Part shown: positions 8,463-16,913 of the stretch, piece after piece
Numbering within the stretch: position 1 is the stretch's first letter
How the letters are laid out: each line of letters starts with the position of its first letter
NCBI RefSeq assembly: GCF_014199395.1
Contig: NZ_JACIJM010000017.1
Span: 1-53,375, forward strand
Reading direction: 5' to 3'
Source of the DNA: Yoonia ponticola
GTDB lineage: Bacteria; Pseudomonadota; Alphaproteobacteria; Rhodobacterales; Rhodobacteraceae
Length of the DNA: 53,375 bases
Made by a program: the position numbers and the translations under genes
The notes under the pieces: generated by a model
Seen by the model: the letters and a program-made list of their open reading frames with translations, nothing else
Database searches by the model: none
Told to the model about the DNA's origin: nothing

Positions 8463-9757
8463 GATGTGGTTTCCTTGGGTTTGGGCGACAAGGCTGCCGT
8501 GGACAAAGATTGCGCAGGTTTTGCTGCGGTGACGATAGATTTAAAGACATAATCGGCATGGTGGCGTTGGGTTTGTGACAAGTCGTAGAGATAGTTAACC
8601 ATTGCGCCGCTTGATTGGGCAATGCCGTTGTCAGACGTGTCTGCATCCGCGTGGATGTCGTAAACTTCGGCGCCATTTCCGAGGTGGAAGCGTGCGACGG
8701 GGTCAAGCGGCATGCCGTCGCCGCGCTTTGCCATCAGCAAATAACGGGCCGCCATAGCGCGAATGTCCGCAGCACTGCCCTGCCCGCCTAGAATCGTGGT
8801 TGCGACGTGGCCGTGATCCGTGTCGTCGATTTGCGTAGCCAGCCAACGGGTCAAACCGGGGATCGGGGATAGCGTGACAAAAGTCTCTAGCTGCGGGAAA
8901 GACAGCGACAATTCCGCGACGACTTGTTTAATCAACAGGTTGCCAAAGCTGATGCCGGTGAGGCCCTTTTGGCAGTTTGAGATTGAGTAAAACACGGCGA
9001 CTTTGGCATCATCAGCACCCAGCGGCGTGCGGCCATTCGACAGCAGTTTGGTGACAGAACCGGGGACGGTTTTGGTTAATGCGACTTCGACAAAAATAAG
9101 CGGCTCGTCTGGCATTGAAGGGTGGAAGAACGCAAAGCAGCAACGGTCGGGTGGATACAGACGGCGGCGCAGATCATCCCAATCGTTAATTTGGTGAACA
9201 GCTTCATAGGCGACGATCTTGTCGAGAATGCGCGCGGGCGTGTCCCAATCGATTGTCTTCAGCACCAAGAAGCCGCGATTGAACCAGCTACGAAACAGGT
9301 GGACGAAATCATGGTTGGTACGGGCAAGTTCAGGATGATCCTTGAGCACGTGCAACAGGTCCACGCGCATGGCCACGATATCAGCGGTCGCCCCCACGGG
9401 TTGGTTCAGGCGGCGCAATAACTCTTGGCGTCTGGGCTCGGCCGCGTTCGACAGGTTCTTGAATGCGTCGGGCGTCGGGTCGGTCGCATAGGTGGCGACA
9501 AGCGCGGACAGGTCCGTAGCATCGATATCCAGATCGTCGTTCAAGTACTTGAAAAACGACAGTTTATCGTCGTCGGACAACTTGCGATACCGTTCAAGCA
9601 CAGTCGCCGCGAGGGACTGCCCCGAAACGGTGCCCTCTGCCGACAACAGCGCGTTGCATAACGCATAGATGTCGCGGGTATCATTGACGCTGCGGATCGT
9701 CCCGCTGCGGTCAAACAAAGTCGTTAGGATATCGCTGAGAAATCGATTGCGTTGCAC
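8459..9757 (-). CDS. matA: Malonyl-CoA decarboxylase
   Basis: A 432-aa enzyme that decarboxylates malonyl-CoA to acetyl-CoA. It shows the MCD hallmarks: an all-helical N-terminal domain (about residues 1-180), then a GNAT-like catalytic domain with FFHPSMPDEPLIFVEVALT, the serine-containing FYSISNCQKGLTGISFGN, TLSPIPG, and the histidine motif RFHLGNGAEVY. It begins the matA-matB operon. The 14-bp palindrome at 9792-9805 lies 35 bp upstream of its ATG and probably controls it. Confidence 0.94.
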   Translation of the reverse strand: MQRNRFLSDILTTLFDRSGTIRSVNDTRDIYALCNALLSAEGTVSGQSLAATVLERYRKLSDDDKLSFFKYLNDDLDIDATDLSALVATYATDPTPDAFKNLSNAAEPRRQELLRRLNQPVGATADIVAMRVDLLHVLKDHPELARTNHDFVHLFRSWFNRGFLVLKTIDWDTPARILDKIVAYEAVHQINDWDDLRRRLYPPDRCCFAFFHPSMPDEPLIFVEVALTKTVPGSVTKLLSNGRTPLGADDAKVAVFYSISNCQKGLTGISFGNLLIKQVVAELSLSFPQLETFVTLSPIPGLTRWLATQIDDTDHGHVATTILGGQGSAADIRAMAARYLLMAKRGDGMPLDPVARFHLGNGAEVYDIHADADTSDNGIAQSSGAMVNYLYDLSQTQRHHADYVFKSIVTAAKPAQSLSTAALSPKPKETTS

Positions 9758-9791
9758 GATGGTGTCCCCCGTTGTGGAATCAACACTGCGA

Positions 9792-9805
9792 TAATATCGA
9801 TATTA
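9792..9805. promoter_or_regulatory. Candidate GntR operator 1 (in front of matA)
   Basis: TAATATCGATATTA is a perfect 14-bp palindrome 35 bp upstream of the matA start, in the 77-bp gap after the GntR regulator gene. Its 12-bp core AATATCGATATT is shared exactly with a second palindrome at 10915-10928. FadR-subfamily GntR proteins bind short inverted repeats as dimers, so this is the natural target for the adjacent FCD regulator. This is inferred from position and repetition only. Confidence 0.7.
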
Positions 9806-9834
9806 ATGCAAACTTATATTTTAAATCGGCAAAA

Positions 9835-10497
9835 CTACAGGTTCACAAGCTGGGTCGTCAGGTATGCGCCCGTGAGGCGATAGTGACTGAGCAATGCAGT
9901 AGACGTCGCATCAGCATCACGGCGCACGGCACACGCGAGGATCTCTTCATGCTCGGCTGTGATGTCGCGTTTTTGGTAGTTGCGGCCGCTGGACGCGAGG
10001 TTTCTGTAGCGGATGTTCAAGTCATAAAGCTGACTGCAAAAGCGTTCCAACATCGGAGACGACGAATTGGCGAGCAATGCCATGTGGAACAATTTGTGCG
10101 CGTCCTCGAATGTCGCGGCCCCAGTCAGCTGCTTCATCCTGTGATGCGCAAGCACAAGGTTTTCTTCCCATTCTGGCGTGGCCAATGTGATCGATTGGCG
10201 CAATGCCATGTCTTCGAGCACACAGCGCAGCTTGAGGATTTCCGCAAAGTTTTCGGTGCTCGCGGGTGCCGCCCGAAACCCGCGTTGGTCGATACGTTCC
10301 ACCAGCATGTCAGAGGTCAGCAGGCTCAGCGCCTCTCTGACGGGCGACGCGCCTGTATCGAGCAGCTTGCGCAACTGCTCGATCTTTAGTTTTTCACCTG
10401 CAGGCAGTGCGCCGGTCAGGATCATATCGCGCAAGGACATATAGGCCCCACGGGTAGCAGATGCTTCTTTGCCGCTCGTCTCGTCCATAATGTTCAT
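9835..10497 (-). CDS. GntR-family regulator with FCD effector domain
   Basis: A 220-aa FadR-subfamily transcription factor. The N-terminal winged helix is at about residues 15-80 (LRDMILTGALPAGEKL, then PVREALSLLTSDMLVERIDQRGFRA is the recognition helix and wing). The C-terminal FCD domain (about 85-210) binds a small carboxylate, often through metal-bound histidines; LAHHRM, FHMALL and AEHEEIL supply candidates. It lies 12 bp after the YciI-like gene and upstream of matAB, so malonate, malonyl-CoA or a ring-cleavage product are plausible effectors. The two AATATCGATATT palindromes at the flanking promoters suggest that it controls itself, matAB and the divergent operon. Confidence 0.88.
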   Translation of the reverse strand: MNIMDETSGKEASATRGAYMSLRDMILTGALPAGEKLKIEQLRKLLDTGASPVREALSLLTSDMLVERIDQRGFRAAPASTENFAEILKLRCVLEDMALRQSITLATPEWEENLVLAHHRMKQLTGAATFEDAHKLFHMALLANSSSPMLERFCSQLYDLNIRYRNLASSGRNYQKRDITAEHEEILACAVRRDADATSTALLSHYRLTGAYLTTQLVNL

Positions 10498-10509
10498 GCC
10501 GATTGCCTT

Positions 10510-10896
10510 TTAGGTCAATGTTGCGTGGTTAGTAGATAGCCCGACTGAAACCGTCAACGACCCCTCGTTAATCATCCAACGGCGCAAGACATATACACGA
10601 GCACCGGATTTGTGCATCGGGTCGGCGTCGGCAAGGGCCCGTGCGGCGTCCATATCCGCAGCCCGATAGATAATCAGCCCCATGCCTTGCATGTTGTCAC
10701 CGGATTCGTCGGACATTGGTCCCGCAAACGCCAATGAGCCCGCCCGTTCAAGCGTCGCCTGATATGCAAGATGATCCGCGAGCGATGCTTTCACGGCTTC
10801 GGGTGCACCTGCTGGCGTTGTCACTGCCGCGTAAAGTTCCAGAGCCAATGCCCCCCGCGACTTTGCCTCTTTCTTATAGTCTGCCCACGCTACCAT
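10510..10896 (-). CDS. YciI-like protein
   Basis: A 128-aa protein with a YciI/muconolactone-isomerase-like ferredoxin fold: HLAYQATLERAGSLAFAGPM, GMGLIIYRAADMDAARALADADP and ARVYVLRRW are the core strands. HxxYqxxLexxGxLxxxGP is the family signature, with the His as candidate catalytic residue and an Asp in the DADP segment. Most relatives have no known function. TftG, a YciI-superfamily dehydrochlorinase, works beside hydroxyquinol 1,2-dioxygenase in chlorophenol breakdown. That is suggestive here because the divergent operon ends with such a dioxygenase. Probably co-transcribed with the GntR gene. Confidence 0.75.
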   Translation of the reverse strand: MVAWADYKKEAKSRGALALELYAAVTTPAGAPEAVKASLADHLAYQATLERAGSLAFAGPMSDESGDNMQGMGLIIYRAADMDAARALADADPMHKSGARVYVLRRWMINEGSLTVSVGLSTNHATLT

Positions 10897-10914
10897 GTTT
10901 TTACCTTCTGTTAA

Positions 10915-10928
10915 AAATATCGATATTT
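10915..10928. promoter_or_regulatory. Candidate GntR operator 2 (divergent promoter region)
   Basis: AAATATCGATATTT, a perfect 14-bp palindrome with the same AATATCGATATT core as the site before matA. It lies 19 bp upstream of the YciI-like ATG and 58 bp upstream of the FAH gene, in an 89-bp divergent promoter region, where one bound dimer could govern both directions. Confidence 0.7.
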
Positions 10929-10985
10929 ATTGACTTGTGATGATATTGTAGCCAGAAATATTGTGAACTGGCAAGGATTACGCAC

Positions 10986-11870
10986 ATGAAATATCTGGTA
11001 GGCAACACAAAGAGCGGCACAGCCGTTTTCGCGGTAAAGGGCGATGAAGCCGTTAATTTGACGGCTTTGGACGCGGCTGTTGGCTCTGATCTGATGGCAT
11101 TGATCGGCGATCCTGCACTGGCAGAATCAGTCGCTGCCAAGATTGACGGCGCCCCAAGCGTTCCCGTCGCATCAATCACACCTGCGCTGCCTGTGGCAAA
11201 GCCTGGTACAATCATTTGTCTCGGGCTGAACTATACCGACCACATCAAAGAAGGTGGTTACGACATTCCTGATTACCCCGCCCTTTTCATGCGCGGAAAA
11301 AATTCGATCATGGCTGCGGGTGCGCCTTTGGTGCGTCCAACATGTTCCGATCAACTGGACTACGAAGCTGAATTGATGCTGATCGTTGGCAAAGGCGGTC
11401 GTCACATTTCCGAAGCCGACGCCTTGGATCACGTATTCGGCTACACCGTGTTCAACGACGGGTCTGTGCGCAATTATCAACGTAAGACACATCAGTGGAC
11501 ACCGGGTAAAAACTTTGACGACACAGGCGCTATCGGCCCAATCGTGGTCACACCTGACGAAGTTCCAGAAGGTGCTGCTGGTCTGAAAATCGAAAGCCGC
11601 GTTGGCACCGAGATTTTGCAATCATCAAACACTGGCAACATGATTTGGTCAGTCGCACAAACGATTGCGACGATTTCCGAATACACAACGCTTGAGCCGG
11701 GCGATTTGATCGCAATGGGCACGCCTCCGGGTGTTGGTCACGCCAAGAAACCGAACCCGCGTTGGTTGGTTCCGGGCGAAGTTGTGGACGTCGAGATCGA
11801 AGGTATCGGCATTTGCTCAAACCCTATCGTTGACGAAAAGGACCACAAAGCCGCGGGAGCGTCGGCATGA
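10986..11870 (+). CDS. Fumarylacetoacetate hydrolase (FAH) family enzyme
   Basis: A 294-aa member of the FAH superfamily, which hydrolyses or decarboxylates acylpyruvate-type products of aromatic ring cleavage using a divalent metal. The metal site is E127 and E129 (LDYEAELML) with D158 (VFNDGSVR). CLGLNYTDHIKEGG is the start of the catalytic domain and SNTGNMIWSVAQTIATIS...GTPPGVG is the classic C-terminal signature. The first 70 residues form the small N-terminal domain found in HpcE-like and acylpyruvase proteins. It leads an operon and overlaps the next gene by 4 bp. Substrate is not determined. Confidence 0.85.
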   Translation: MKYLVGNTKSGTAVFAVKGDEAVNLTALDAAVGSDLMALIGDPALAESVAAKIDGAPSVPVASITPALPVAKPGTIICLGLNYTDHIKEGGYDIPDYPALFMRGKNSIMAAGAPLVRPTCSDQLDYEAELMLIVGKGGRHISEADALDHVFGYTVFNDGSVRNYQRKTHQWTPGKNFDDTGAIGPIVVTPDEVPEGAAGLKIESRVGTEILQSSNTGNMIWSVAQTIATISEYTTLEPGDLIAMGTPPGVGHAKKPNPRWLVPGEVVDVEIEGIGICSNPIVDEKDHKAAGASA

Positions 11871-12532
11871 ACGCCCCAGTAGGTGCAGAACTCGACCGTT
11901 TGCGGGCCAAGGCGCAATCCGATCACCGCGCATTGCGTGGCCGGATCGACCGCCTATCCGATGATGCGATTGACCTGATCCTGCGCGATGCGCGGTCGCA
12001 TTACGCGTGGACTGACACGCCGATCCCTGAGGGTATGCTTGAAGAAATTTACGAGATCGTCATCAATGGGCCAACGTCGATGAACACGCTACCTGCGCGG
12101 TTCATTTTCGTGAAATCCAAAGAGGGTAAAGAACGGCTCGCGAAATCGCTTAAACCACAGAACGTGTCAAAGATGATGGGCGCGCCTGTGACTGCGATTA
12201 TCGCGCAGGACATGAATTTCTGGCATGAGCTGCCATTCTTGTTCCCGCACGAAGACCGTCGCCACTTGTTCGACGGCAATGATGCCTATTGCGAGGATAC
12301 CGCTTATCGCAACGCCACATTGCAGGGTGCGTATTTCATGATCGCGGCCCGTGCAGTCGGATTGGATGTGGGTGCGATGTCGGGCTTTTCTAACGCGATT
12401 GTCGATGAAGAGTTTTTTGCAGGGACGACGCTAAAGTCGAATTTCCTGTGCAATATCGGCTACGCTGACGAGACGGCATTGTTTCAAAAGCTACCACGGT
12501 TTGAATTCGATCAGGTATGTAGCGTCATTTAG
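11867..12532 (+). CDS. RutE/HadB-like nitroreductase-family reductase
   Basis: A 221-aa FMN-dependent reductase of the HadB/RutE subfamily, whose characterised member RutE reduces malonic semialdehyde to 3-hydroxypropionate. Signatures are INGPTSMNTLPARFIFVKS, the MNFWHELPFLFPH segment and a GAYFMIAARAVGLDVGAMSGF helix near the flavin. It carries about 28 extra N-terminal residues compared with RutE (196 aa). No rut genes are nearby, so a role in pyrimidine breakdown is unlikely. In this operon it may reduce an unsaturated or semialdehyde product of ring cleavage, for example in place of a maleylacetate reductase, which is missing. That is inference. Confidence 0.8.
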   Translation: MNAPVGAELDRLRAKAQSDHRALRGRIDRLSDDAIDLILRDARSHYAWTDTPIPEGMLEEIYEIVINGPTSMNTLPARFIFVKSKEGKERLAKSLKPQNVSKMMGAPVTAIIAQDMNFWHELPFLFPHEDRRHLFDGNDAYCEDTAYRNATLQGAYFMIAARAVGLDVGAMSGFSNAIVDEEFFAGTTLKSNFLCNIGYADETALFQKLPRFEFDQVCSVI

Positions 12533-12545
12533 CAGAGGTATGAGC

Positions 12546-13004
12546 ATGGCTATCAAAACCAAAACGATTGTGACCTATCGCGCATCCGCTGCGTGCCCGA
12601 CGCCTGCGCGGACAGAAATTCCGGTGCGCGACCTGCACGTGATCATCGACGAACCAACAGAACGGGGTGGTACCAATTTAGGACCAACCCCGACTGAAGC
12701 CGCGATGACGGCACTGATCGCATGTACAAATGTGATTGGACATAAGAATGCAAAACGTCTCGGAATTGATTTGGGAGAAATCAATATCGACGCAGCCTGC
12801 AAATTCGACCGACGCGGCGTTCTCATGGAGGAAGAGATCGACGTGCCGTTTCCAGAAGTCACGCTCACGGTGAATTGCAATACCGCCGCCAGCCAAGAAG
12901 ACTTGGATTTGGTGGGGCGTGAGACTGCGAAATACTGTGCCATCGCCAAGCTGTTCGAAGCAGCCGGCACAGACCTGACAGTAAATTGGGTGAAGGCAAC
13001 ATAA
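12546..13004 (+). CDS. OsmC-family protein
   Basis: A 152-aa OsmC/Ohr-like protein. Two conserved cysteines are seen, in LIACTNVIGHKNAKRLG (on the long helix) and in TAKYCAIAKLF, the arrangement of peroxide-reducing OsmC proteins. The ATG at 12546 has GAGG at the right distance (12535-12538); an ATG at 12540 is the alternative and a still longer frame from 12501 is unlikely. It lies between the RutE-like gene and the TRAP genes, all in one direction with short gaps. Its role may be protection from peroxides made during aromatic oxidation, but this is inferred from family behaviour only. Confidence 0.82.
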   Translation: MAIKTKTIVTYRASAACPTPARTEIPVRDLHVIIDEPTERGGTNLGPTPTEAAMTALIACTNVIGHKNAKRLGIDLGEINIDAACKFDRRGVLMEEEIDVPFPEVTLTVNCNTAASQEDLDLVGRETAKYCAIAKLFEAAGTDLTVNWVKAT

Positions 13005-13048
13005 ACTAAATTGGGCCAATGCGCCCGCTTTTCTGGGAGGAAAAACAC

Positions 13049-14122
13049 ATGACTGATTGGACACGACGCGGCCTTATGGGGGTTGCACTCGCGACGATGA
13101 CCGCTCTGCCGGTAGCCGCGCAGGAAACCATCTCTGCGGTCGTTATCGACGGCTATCCAGACAGATCGCTTTGGATCGAAGAGTTTTCGAACTTCTTTAT
13201 TCCCGAAGTTGACCGCCGCCTTGCCGAAACCGGCAATTACGTGATGGACTGGCAGGAAAACTACAACGGCACGATCGTAAAGCCACGCGGCGTTCTGGAA
13301 GGTATCCAACTGGGTCTGGGTGATATCGGGATCGTCACAACGATTTTCCACTCGTCCAAACTGCCTAGTCAGGGTCTTGCTGCGGTCACACCGTTTGTGT
13401 CGTCTGATGCACGCGCTGTCGCCAAAGCAATCGACGAAATCGCACGTGAATTCCCTGCGATGCAGAACGAATTTGCAGCCCAGAACCAAGTTTATCTGGC
13501 CACGGGCGTCGTGCTGAACAGCTACGAAATCTTTTACACCAGCGAAATTTCCAGCATCAGTGATCTCGAAGGTGCCAAGATCGCGGGCGCAGGTCTGAAT
13601 TTGCGTTACCTCGAAGGCATCAAGGATTCAGCTGGCGTTCCAGGTGGTTTGACCGACTTCTACAACATGCTGCAAACCGGTCTGGTCGATGGCGCGTTGG
13701 TCTGGCCAGAAGCGGCTGCAACGTTCAACTTTTCAGAGGTTGCACCCTACATGTTGCGTGCTGATTTGGGCGCTGTGAACTCCAAGACTGTCACAGCGAA
13801 CCAAGATTTCTGGAACACCTTGCCCGACGAAGTCAAAGAGGTATTGCAGGCCGTTTCAATCGATTACCGCGACCGTCTTGCGTCAATCGCCATGGATATC
13901 GCGGCTGAATCCGAGGCGGCATACCTCGCTGCTGGCGGCACAATCATCGACGTGTCACCAGAAGATCGCGCGGCATGGGCTGCGGGTATTCCGAACATTG
14001 CACAAGAATGGGCCGAAGGTCTGAATGCGAATGGCGAAGACGGTAGCGGCATGCTGGCCGCTTACCTCGGAAAACTCGAAGCCGAAGGCTTTGTTGGTGT
14101 TCGCGACTGGACACAACCTTAA
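13049..14122 (+). CDS. TRAP transporter solute-binding protein (DctP type)
   Basis: A 357-aa periplasmic binding protein of a TRAP uptake system. It starts with MTDWTRRGLMGVALATMTALPVAAQ, a signal peptide with twin arginines, after GGGAGGAAAA. The DctP fold is recognisable from LGLGDIGIV, ISDLEGAKIAGAGLNLRYLEG, LQTGLVDGALVWPEA and FWNTLPDEVKEVL. The position where most DctP proteins have the carboxylate-binding Arg (GLKIR) reads AKIAG, with an Arg four residues later in NLRYLEG. Substrate binding may therefore differ from C4-dicarboxylates. Followed directly by the two membrane subunits. Confidence 0.88.
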   Translation: MTDWTRRGLMGVALATMTALPVAAQETISAVVIDGYPDRSLWIEEFSNFFIPEVDRRLAETGNYVMDWQENYNGTIVKPRGVLEGIQLGLGDIGIVTTIFHSSKLPSQGLAAVTPFVSSDARAVAKAIDEIAREFPAMQNEFAAQNQVYLATGVVLNSYEIFYTSEISSISDLEGAKIAGAGLNLRYLEGIKDSAGVPGGLTDFYNMLQTGLVDGALVWPEAAATFNFSEVAPYMLRADLGAVNSKTVTANQDFWNTLPDEVKEVLQAVSIDYRDRLASIAMDIAAESEAAYLAAGGTIIDVSPEDRAAWAAGIPNIAQEWAEGLNANGEDGSGMLAAYLGKLEAEGFVGVRDWTQP

Positions 14123-14153
14123 ACTTCGACCGACCCGGGAAAGGGCCAAAATC

Positions 14154-14720
14154 ATGCTAAAATCCTTTGTGGCAGGCCTGTCCCGGGTCGCCAACTCTCT
14201 TGCAATCGCCGCCAATGCGGCCGGAACGTTGACCGTTCTCGCCTTGATGGTGATCTTGAACGCCGACGTGATCGCCCGCAGCGTGTTCAACGCCCCCCTC
14301 AAGGGGACGTATGAAATCGTGCAGATGTCGGTGGTGTTTATCGTCTTCTTACAAATCGCCGACGTTGTGCGGGTGGATCGCCTGACGCGGTCAGACGGTT
14401 TTCTGAACCTGATGCACAGCCGCCGTCCACGTTTCACGTCCGGATTGCGCCGTATCATCAATGCGATCTCTGCGATCTTTATGTTCCTGATCGCCTACAT
14501 CACCTTCCCTGAATTCATCAAAATGTGGGGCACCCAAGATTTCTTCGGTGTGCGCGGCTTGTTCACCCTGCCGTGGTGGCCAATCAAGCTGGTGATCGCA
14601 TCCGGCAGCGCCTTAGCCTGCGTTATCTTCATTCTCAAAGTCATTACCGCGCAGGATCGCCCACAGTTGATCCGCGCCCCCGAACATGACGACAACACAT
14701 CAAACGGGCCAAAATCATGA
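14154..14720 (+). CDS. TRAP transporter small permease (DctQ type)
   Basis: A 188-aa inner-membrane protein with four predicted helices (about residues 18-40, 50-75, 100-125, 140-165). The DctQ-type motif is NADVIARSVFNAPLKGTYEIVQ. It partners the large permease, with which it overlaps by 4 bp (ATGA). The ATG at 14154 follows AAAGGGCC. The longer frame from 14025 would overlap the binding-protein gene and lacks a signal, so it was not used. Confidence 0.88.
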   Translation: MLKSFVAGLSRVANSLAIAANAAGTLTVLALMVILNADVIARSVFNAPLKGTYEIVQMSVVFIVFLQIADVVRVDRLTRSDGFLNLMHSRRPRFTSGLRRIINAISAIFMFLIAYITFPEFIKMWGTQDFFGVRGLFTLPWWPIKLVIASGSALACVIFILKVITAQDRPQLIRAPEHDDNTSNGPKS

Positions 14721-16021
14721 CTCCTATTGAAATCGGCCTCATCTCGGTCGTCGCCATCGTTTTTCTGATCTATTCCGGTGTCTACATCCCTGTAGCTCTT
14801 GGCATGGTATCGATCCTGTCCATTTGGATCATGCGTGACAATTTCACCTTGTCCTTGAACCTGCTTAAAGTCGCGGTAGGCGACAGCGCGATGGTCTACA
14901 GTTTTGCGACCATACCGTTATTTACCTTTATGGGATTAATAGTGGCCAAGGCAGGACTTGGCAGTGACATCTACGAAGTGATGACAATGCGTTTTCGCAA
15001 GGTCAAAGGCGGCATCGGCATGGCGACGGTTGGGGCCAACGCGGTCTTTGCTGCAGTGACCGGATCGTCGATTGCATCCGCATCGGTTTTCACCAAAGTA
15101 TCCGTGCCGCAGATGATCGCGCAGGATTATAACCCACGTTTCGCGGTGGGTGTGGTCGCCGGATCCTCTGTATTGGGTATGATTATTCCACCATCCGCGA
15201 TGTTGATTATCTACAGCTTTGTCGCCGAACAATCGGTTGGCGACATGTTCCTTGCTGGCGTCATTCCAGGCATCATGCTTGCCATCGCATATGTCGCGGC
15301 GATCTGGTTCATGGGTCGCTACACACCCGGTTTTGTGGGCGGTCGTACCGTTGACGACACCGAATGGATGAGCAAACGCGAGATCGCGTCGAAAACGCTG
15401 CCAACATTGGGACTGATCACAGTTGTTCTGGGCGGCATCTACACAGGCTGGATGACAGCCGTTGAAGCGGGTGCGACTGGGTCTTTGGTCGCACTGATCA
15501 TCGCGATAGTTCGCCGGTCCATGTCACTGAAAGGGTTCTGGGAAGCACTGTTAGAAACAGGTCACATCACAGCCGCCATCTTGTTCCTGATCACAGCCGC
15601 GTCAATTTATTCGCGTATGCTGGGCCTCGCCGGACTGCCAAACCAGTTGCAAGACTTGCTTGCTGGGAACTCTGCCGGTTTCTGGACTATCATGCTGCTT
15701 TATATCTTGCTGATGGTCTTCCTCGGCACGATCTTGGACACGGCGTCCATCATTCTGATCGTCGTCCCATTGTTCCTGCCGCTTGTCGAAGCACTGGACC
15801 TGTCACTGATCTGGTTCGGAATTGTCACGGTCGTTGGTGCCGAGATCGGATTGCTTACACCCCCACTCGGCATATCGTGTTTCGTGATTAAATCGACGCT
15901 CGATGACGATAGCATCACGCTGAAGGATGTCTTTATGGGCGCGCTCCCGTTTGCATTCGTGATGTTGATCATCCTGCTCGTTTTGATCGAATTTCCGATA
16001 CTCAGCCTCGCTCTACTTTAA
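14717..16021 (+). CDS. TRAP transporter large permease (DctM type)
   Basis: A 434-aa protein of about 12 membrane segments, the ion-coupled transport subunit. Family motifs are visible: FATIPLFTFMGLIVAKAGL near residue 65, AAVTGSSIASASVFTKVSVP, GSSVLGMIIPPSAMLIIYSFVAEQSVGDMF, and near the end GAEIGLLTPPLGISCFVIK. The complete length and its position directly between the small permease and the dioxygenase mark it as part of an aromatic or organic-acid uptake operon. Malonate is another possible substrate, because the matPQMAB system of Sinorhizobium uses a TRAP carrier. Confidence 0.92.
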   Translation: MTPIEIGLISVVAIVFLIYSGVYIPVALGMVSILSIWIMRDNFTLSLNLLKVAVGDSAMVYSFATIPLFTFMGLIVAKAGLGSDIYEVMTMRFRKVKGGIGMATVGANAVFAAVTGSSIASASVFTKVSVPQMIAQDYNPRFAVGVVAGSSVLGMIIPPSAMLIIYSFVAEQSVGDMFLAGVIPGIMLAIAYVAAIWFMGRYTPGFVGGRTVDDTEWMSKREIASKTLPTLGLITVVLGGIYTGWMTAVEAGATGSLVALIIAIVRRSMSLKGFWEALLETGHITAAILFLITAASIYSRMLGLAGLPNQLQDLLAGNSAGFWTIMLLYILLMVFLGTILDTASIILIVVPLFLPLVEALDLSLIWFGIVTVVGAEIGLLTPPLGISCFVIKSTLDDDSITLKDVFMGALPFAFVMLIILLVLIEFPILSLALL

Positions 16022-16032
16022 GGATAACTGCC

Positions 16033-16899
16033 ATGCGCAACGTAACAAAAGACAACATTACCGATGTGTTCAAAAGCTATATGGCCCCTGAAATGGACCC
16101 GCGTATGCGTGAAGTCATGGGGTCGCTAGTGCAGCATCTGCATGATTTTGCACGGGACACGAAACTGACGCATGACGAATGGCGGCAAGGTATCGCGTTC
16201 CTCGAAGGATGTGCTGCCATTGAAACCGAAGACCGCCACGAATTTGTTCTGGCGTCCGATGTGCTGGGATTGTCGTCGTTGATCGACATGCTGCACTCGC
16301 GTGATGATGCCACCTCGTCGTCGGTCTTGGGGCCGTTCCACGTGTCTGGCGCGCCACCTTTGGAGGTTGGCGGCGACATGAAGCGCGACTTTGGCGGCCC
16401 CGTTCTGCTAGCTGAAGGGGTCATTCGTGACACGGACGGCAACCCGATTGCGGGTGCCGAGATCGACATTTGGCAGACCGCACCAAACGGGCTGTATGCG
16501 AGCCAAGACGAAGAACAAGATACGTTTTCGTTCCATGGTCTGATGACTGTAGGCGATGACGGGCGCTATGCGTTTACGACGGTGAAGCCTGTCGAGTATA
16601 CCGTGCCGTCTGACGGTCCTGTGGGTGATATCCTGCGGGCTTGTGGGCGTCACCCTTGGCGTCCGTCGCACCTGCATTACATCATCAAAGCACCGGGATA
16701 TCGGACGCTAGTGACGGAAGTGTTCCCCGAGGATGATCAATATCTGGACCAAGATACGGTGTTTGGTGTGCGCGACGATTTGGTGATGACATACCATGAA
16801 AAAGCCGCCGCTGATTTCCCAGATGGTATGGCCATATCAGGCAAGGTAAATGAGCCGTATCTGTCGGTGAATTTCGACGTCATTCTCGCGAGCGAATAG
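16033..16899 (+). CDS. Intradiol dioxygenase, hydroxyquinol 1,2-dioxygenase-like
   Basis: A 288-aa non-haem Fe(III) enzyme that splits a catechol-type ring between the hydroxyls. Iron ligands are Y155 (NGLYAS), Y189 (VEYTVPSDGPVGD), H213 and H215 (RPSHLHYII). The N-terminal helical dimer domain (REVMGSLVQHLHDFARD...WRQGIAFL) and GRHPWRPSHLHY followed by YRTLVTEVF...YLDQDTVFGV resemble hydroxyquinol 1,2-dioxygenases more than catechol enzymes. The product would then be maleylacetate. It is the last gene of the operon, 11 bp after the TRAP permease. No maleylacetate reductase or ring hydroxylase is in the window, so the substrate remains open. Confidence 0.87.
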   Translation: MRNVTKDNITDVFKSYMAPEMDPRMREVMGSLVQHLHDFARDTKLTHDEWRQGIAFLEGCAAIETEDRHEFVLASDVLGLSSLIDMLHSRDDATSSSVLGPFHVSGAPPLEVGGDMKRDFGGPVLLAEGVIRDTDGNPIAGAEIDIWQTAPNGLYASQDEEQDTFSFHGLMTVGDDGRYAFTTVKPVEYTVPSDGPVGDILRACGRHPWRPSHLHYIIKAPGYRTLVTEVFPEDDQYLDQDTVFGVRDDLVMTYHEKAAADFPDGMAISGKVNEPYLSVNFDVILASE

Positions 16900-16913
16900 G
16901 CGTATGTCTTGAG

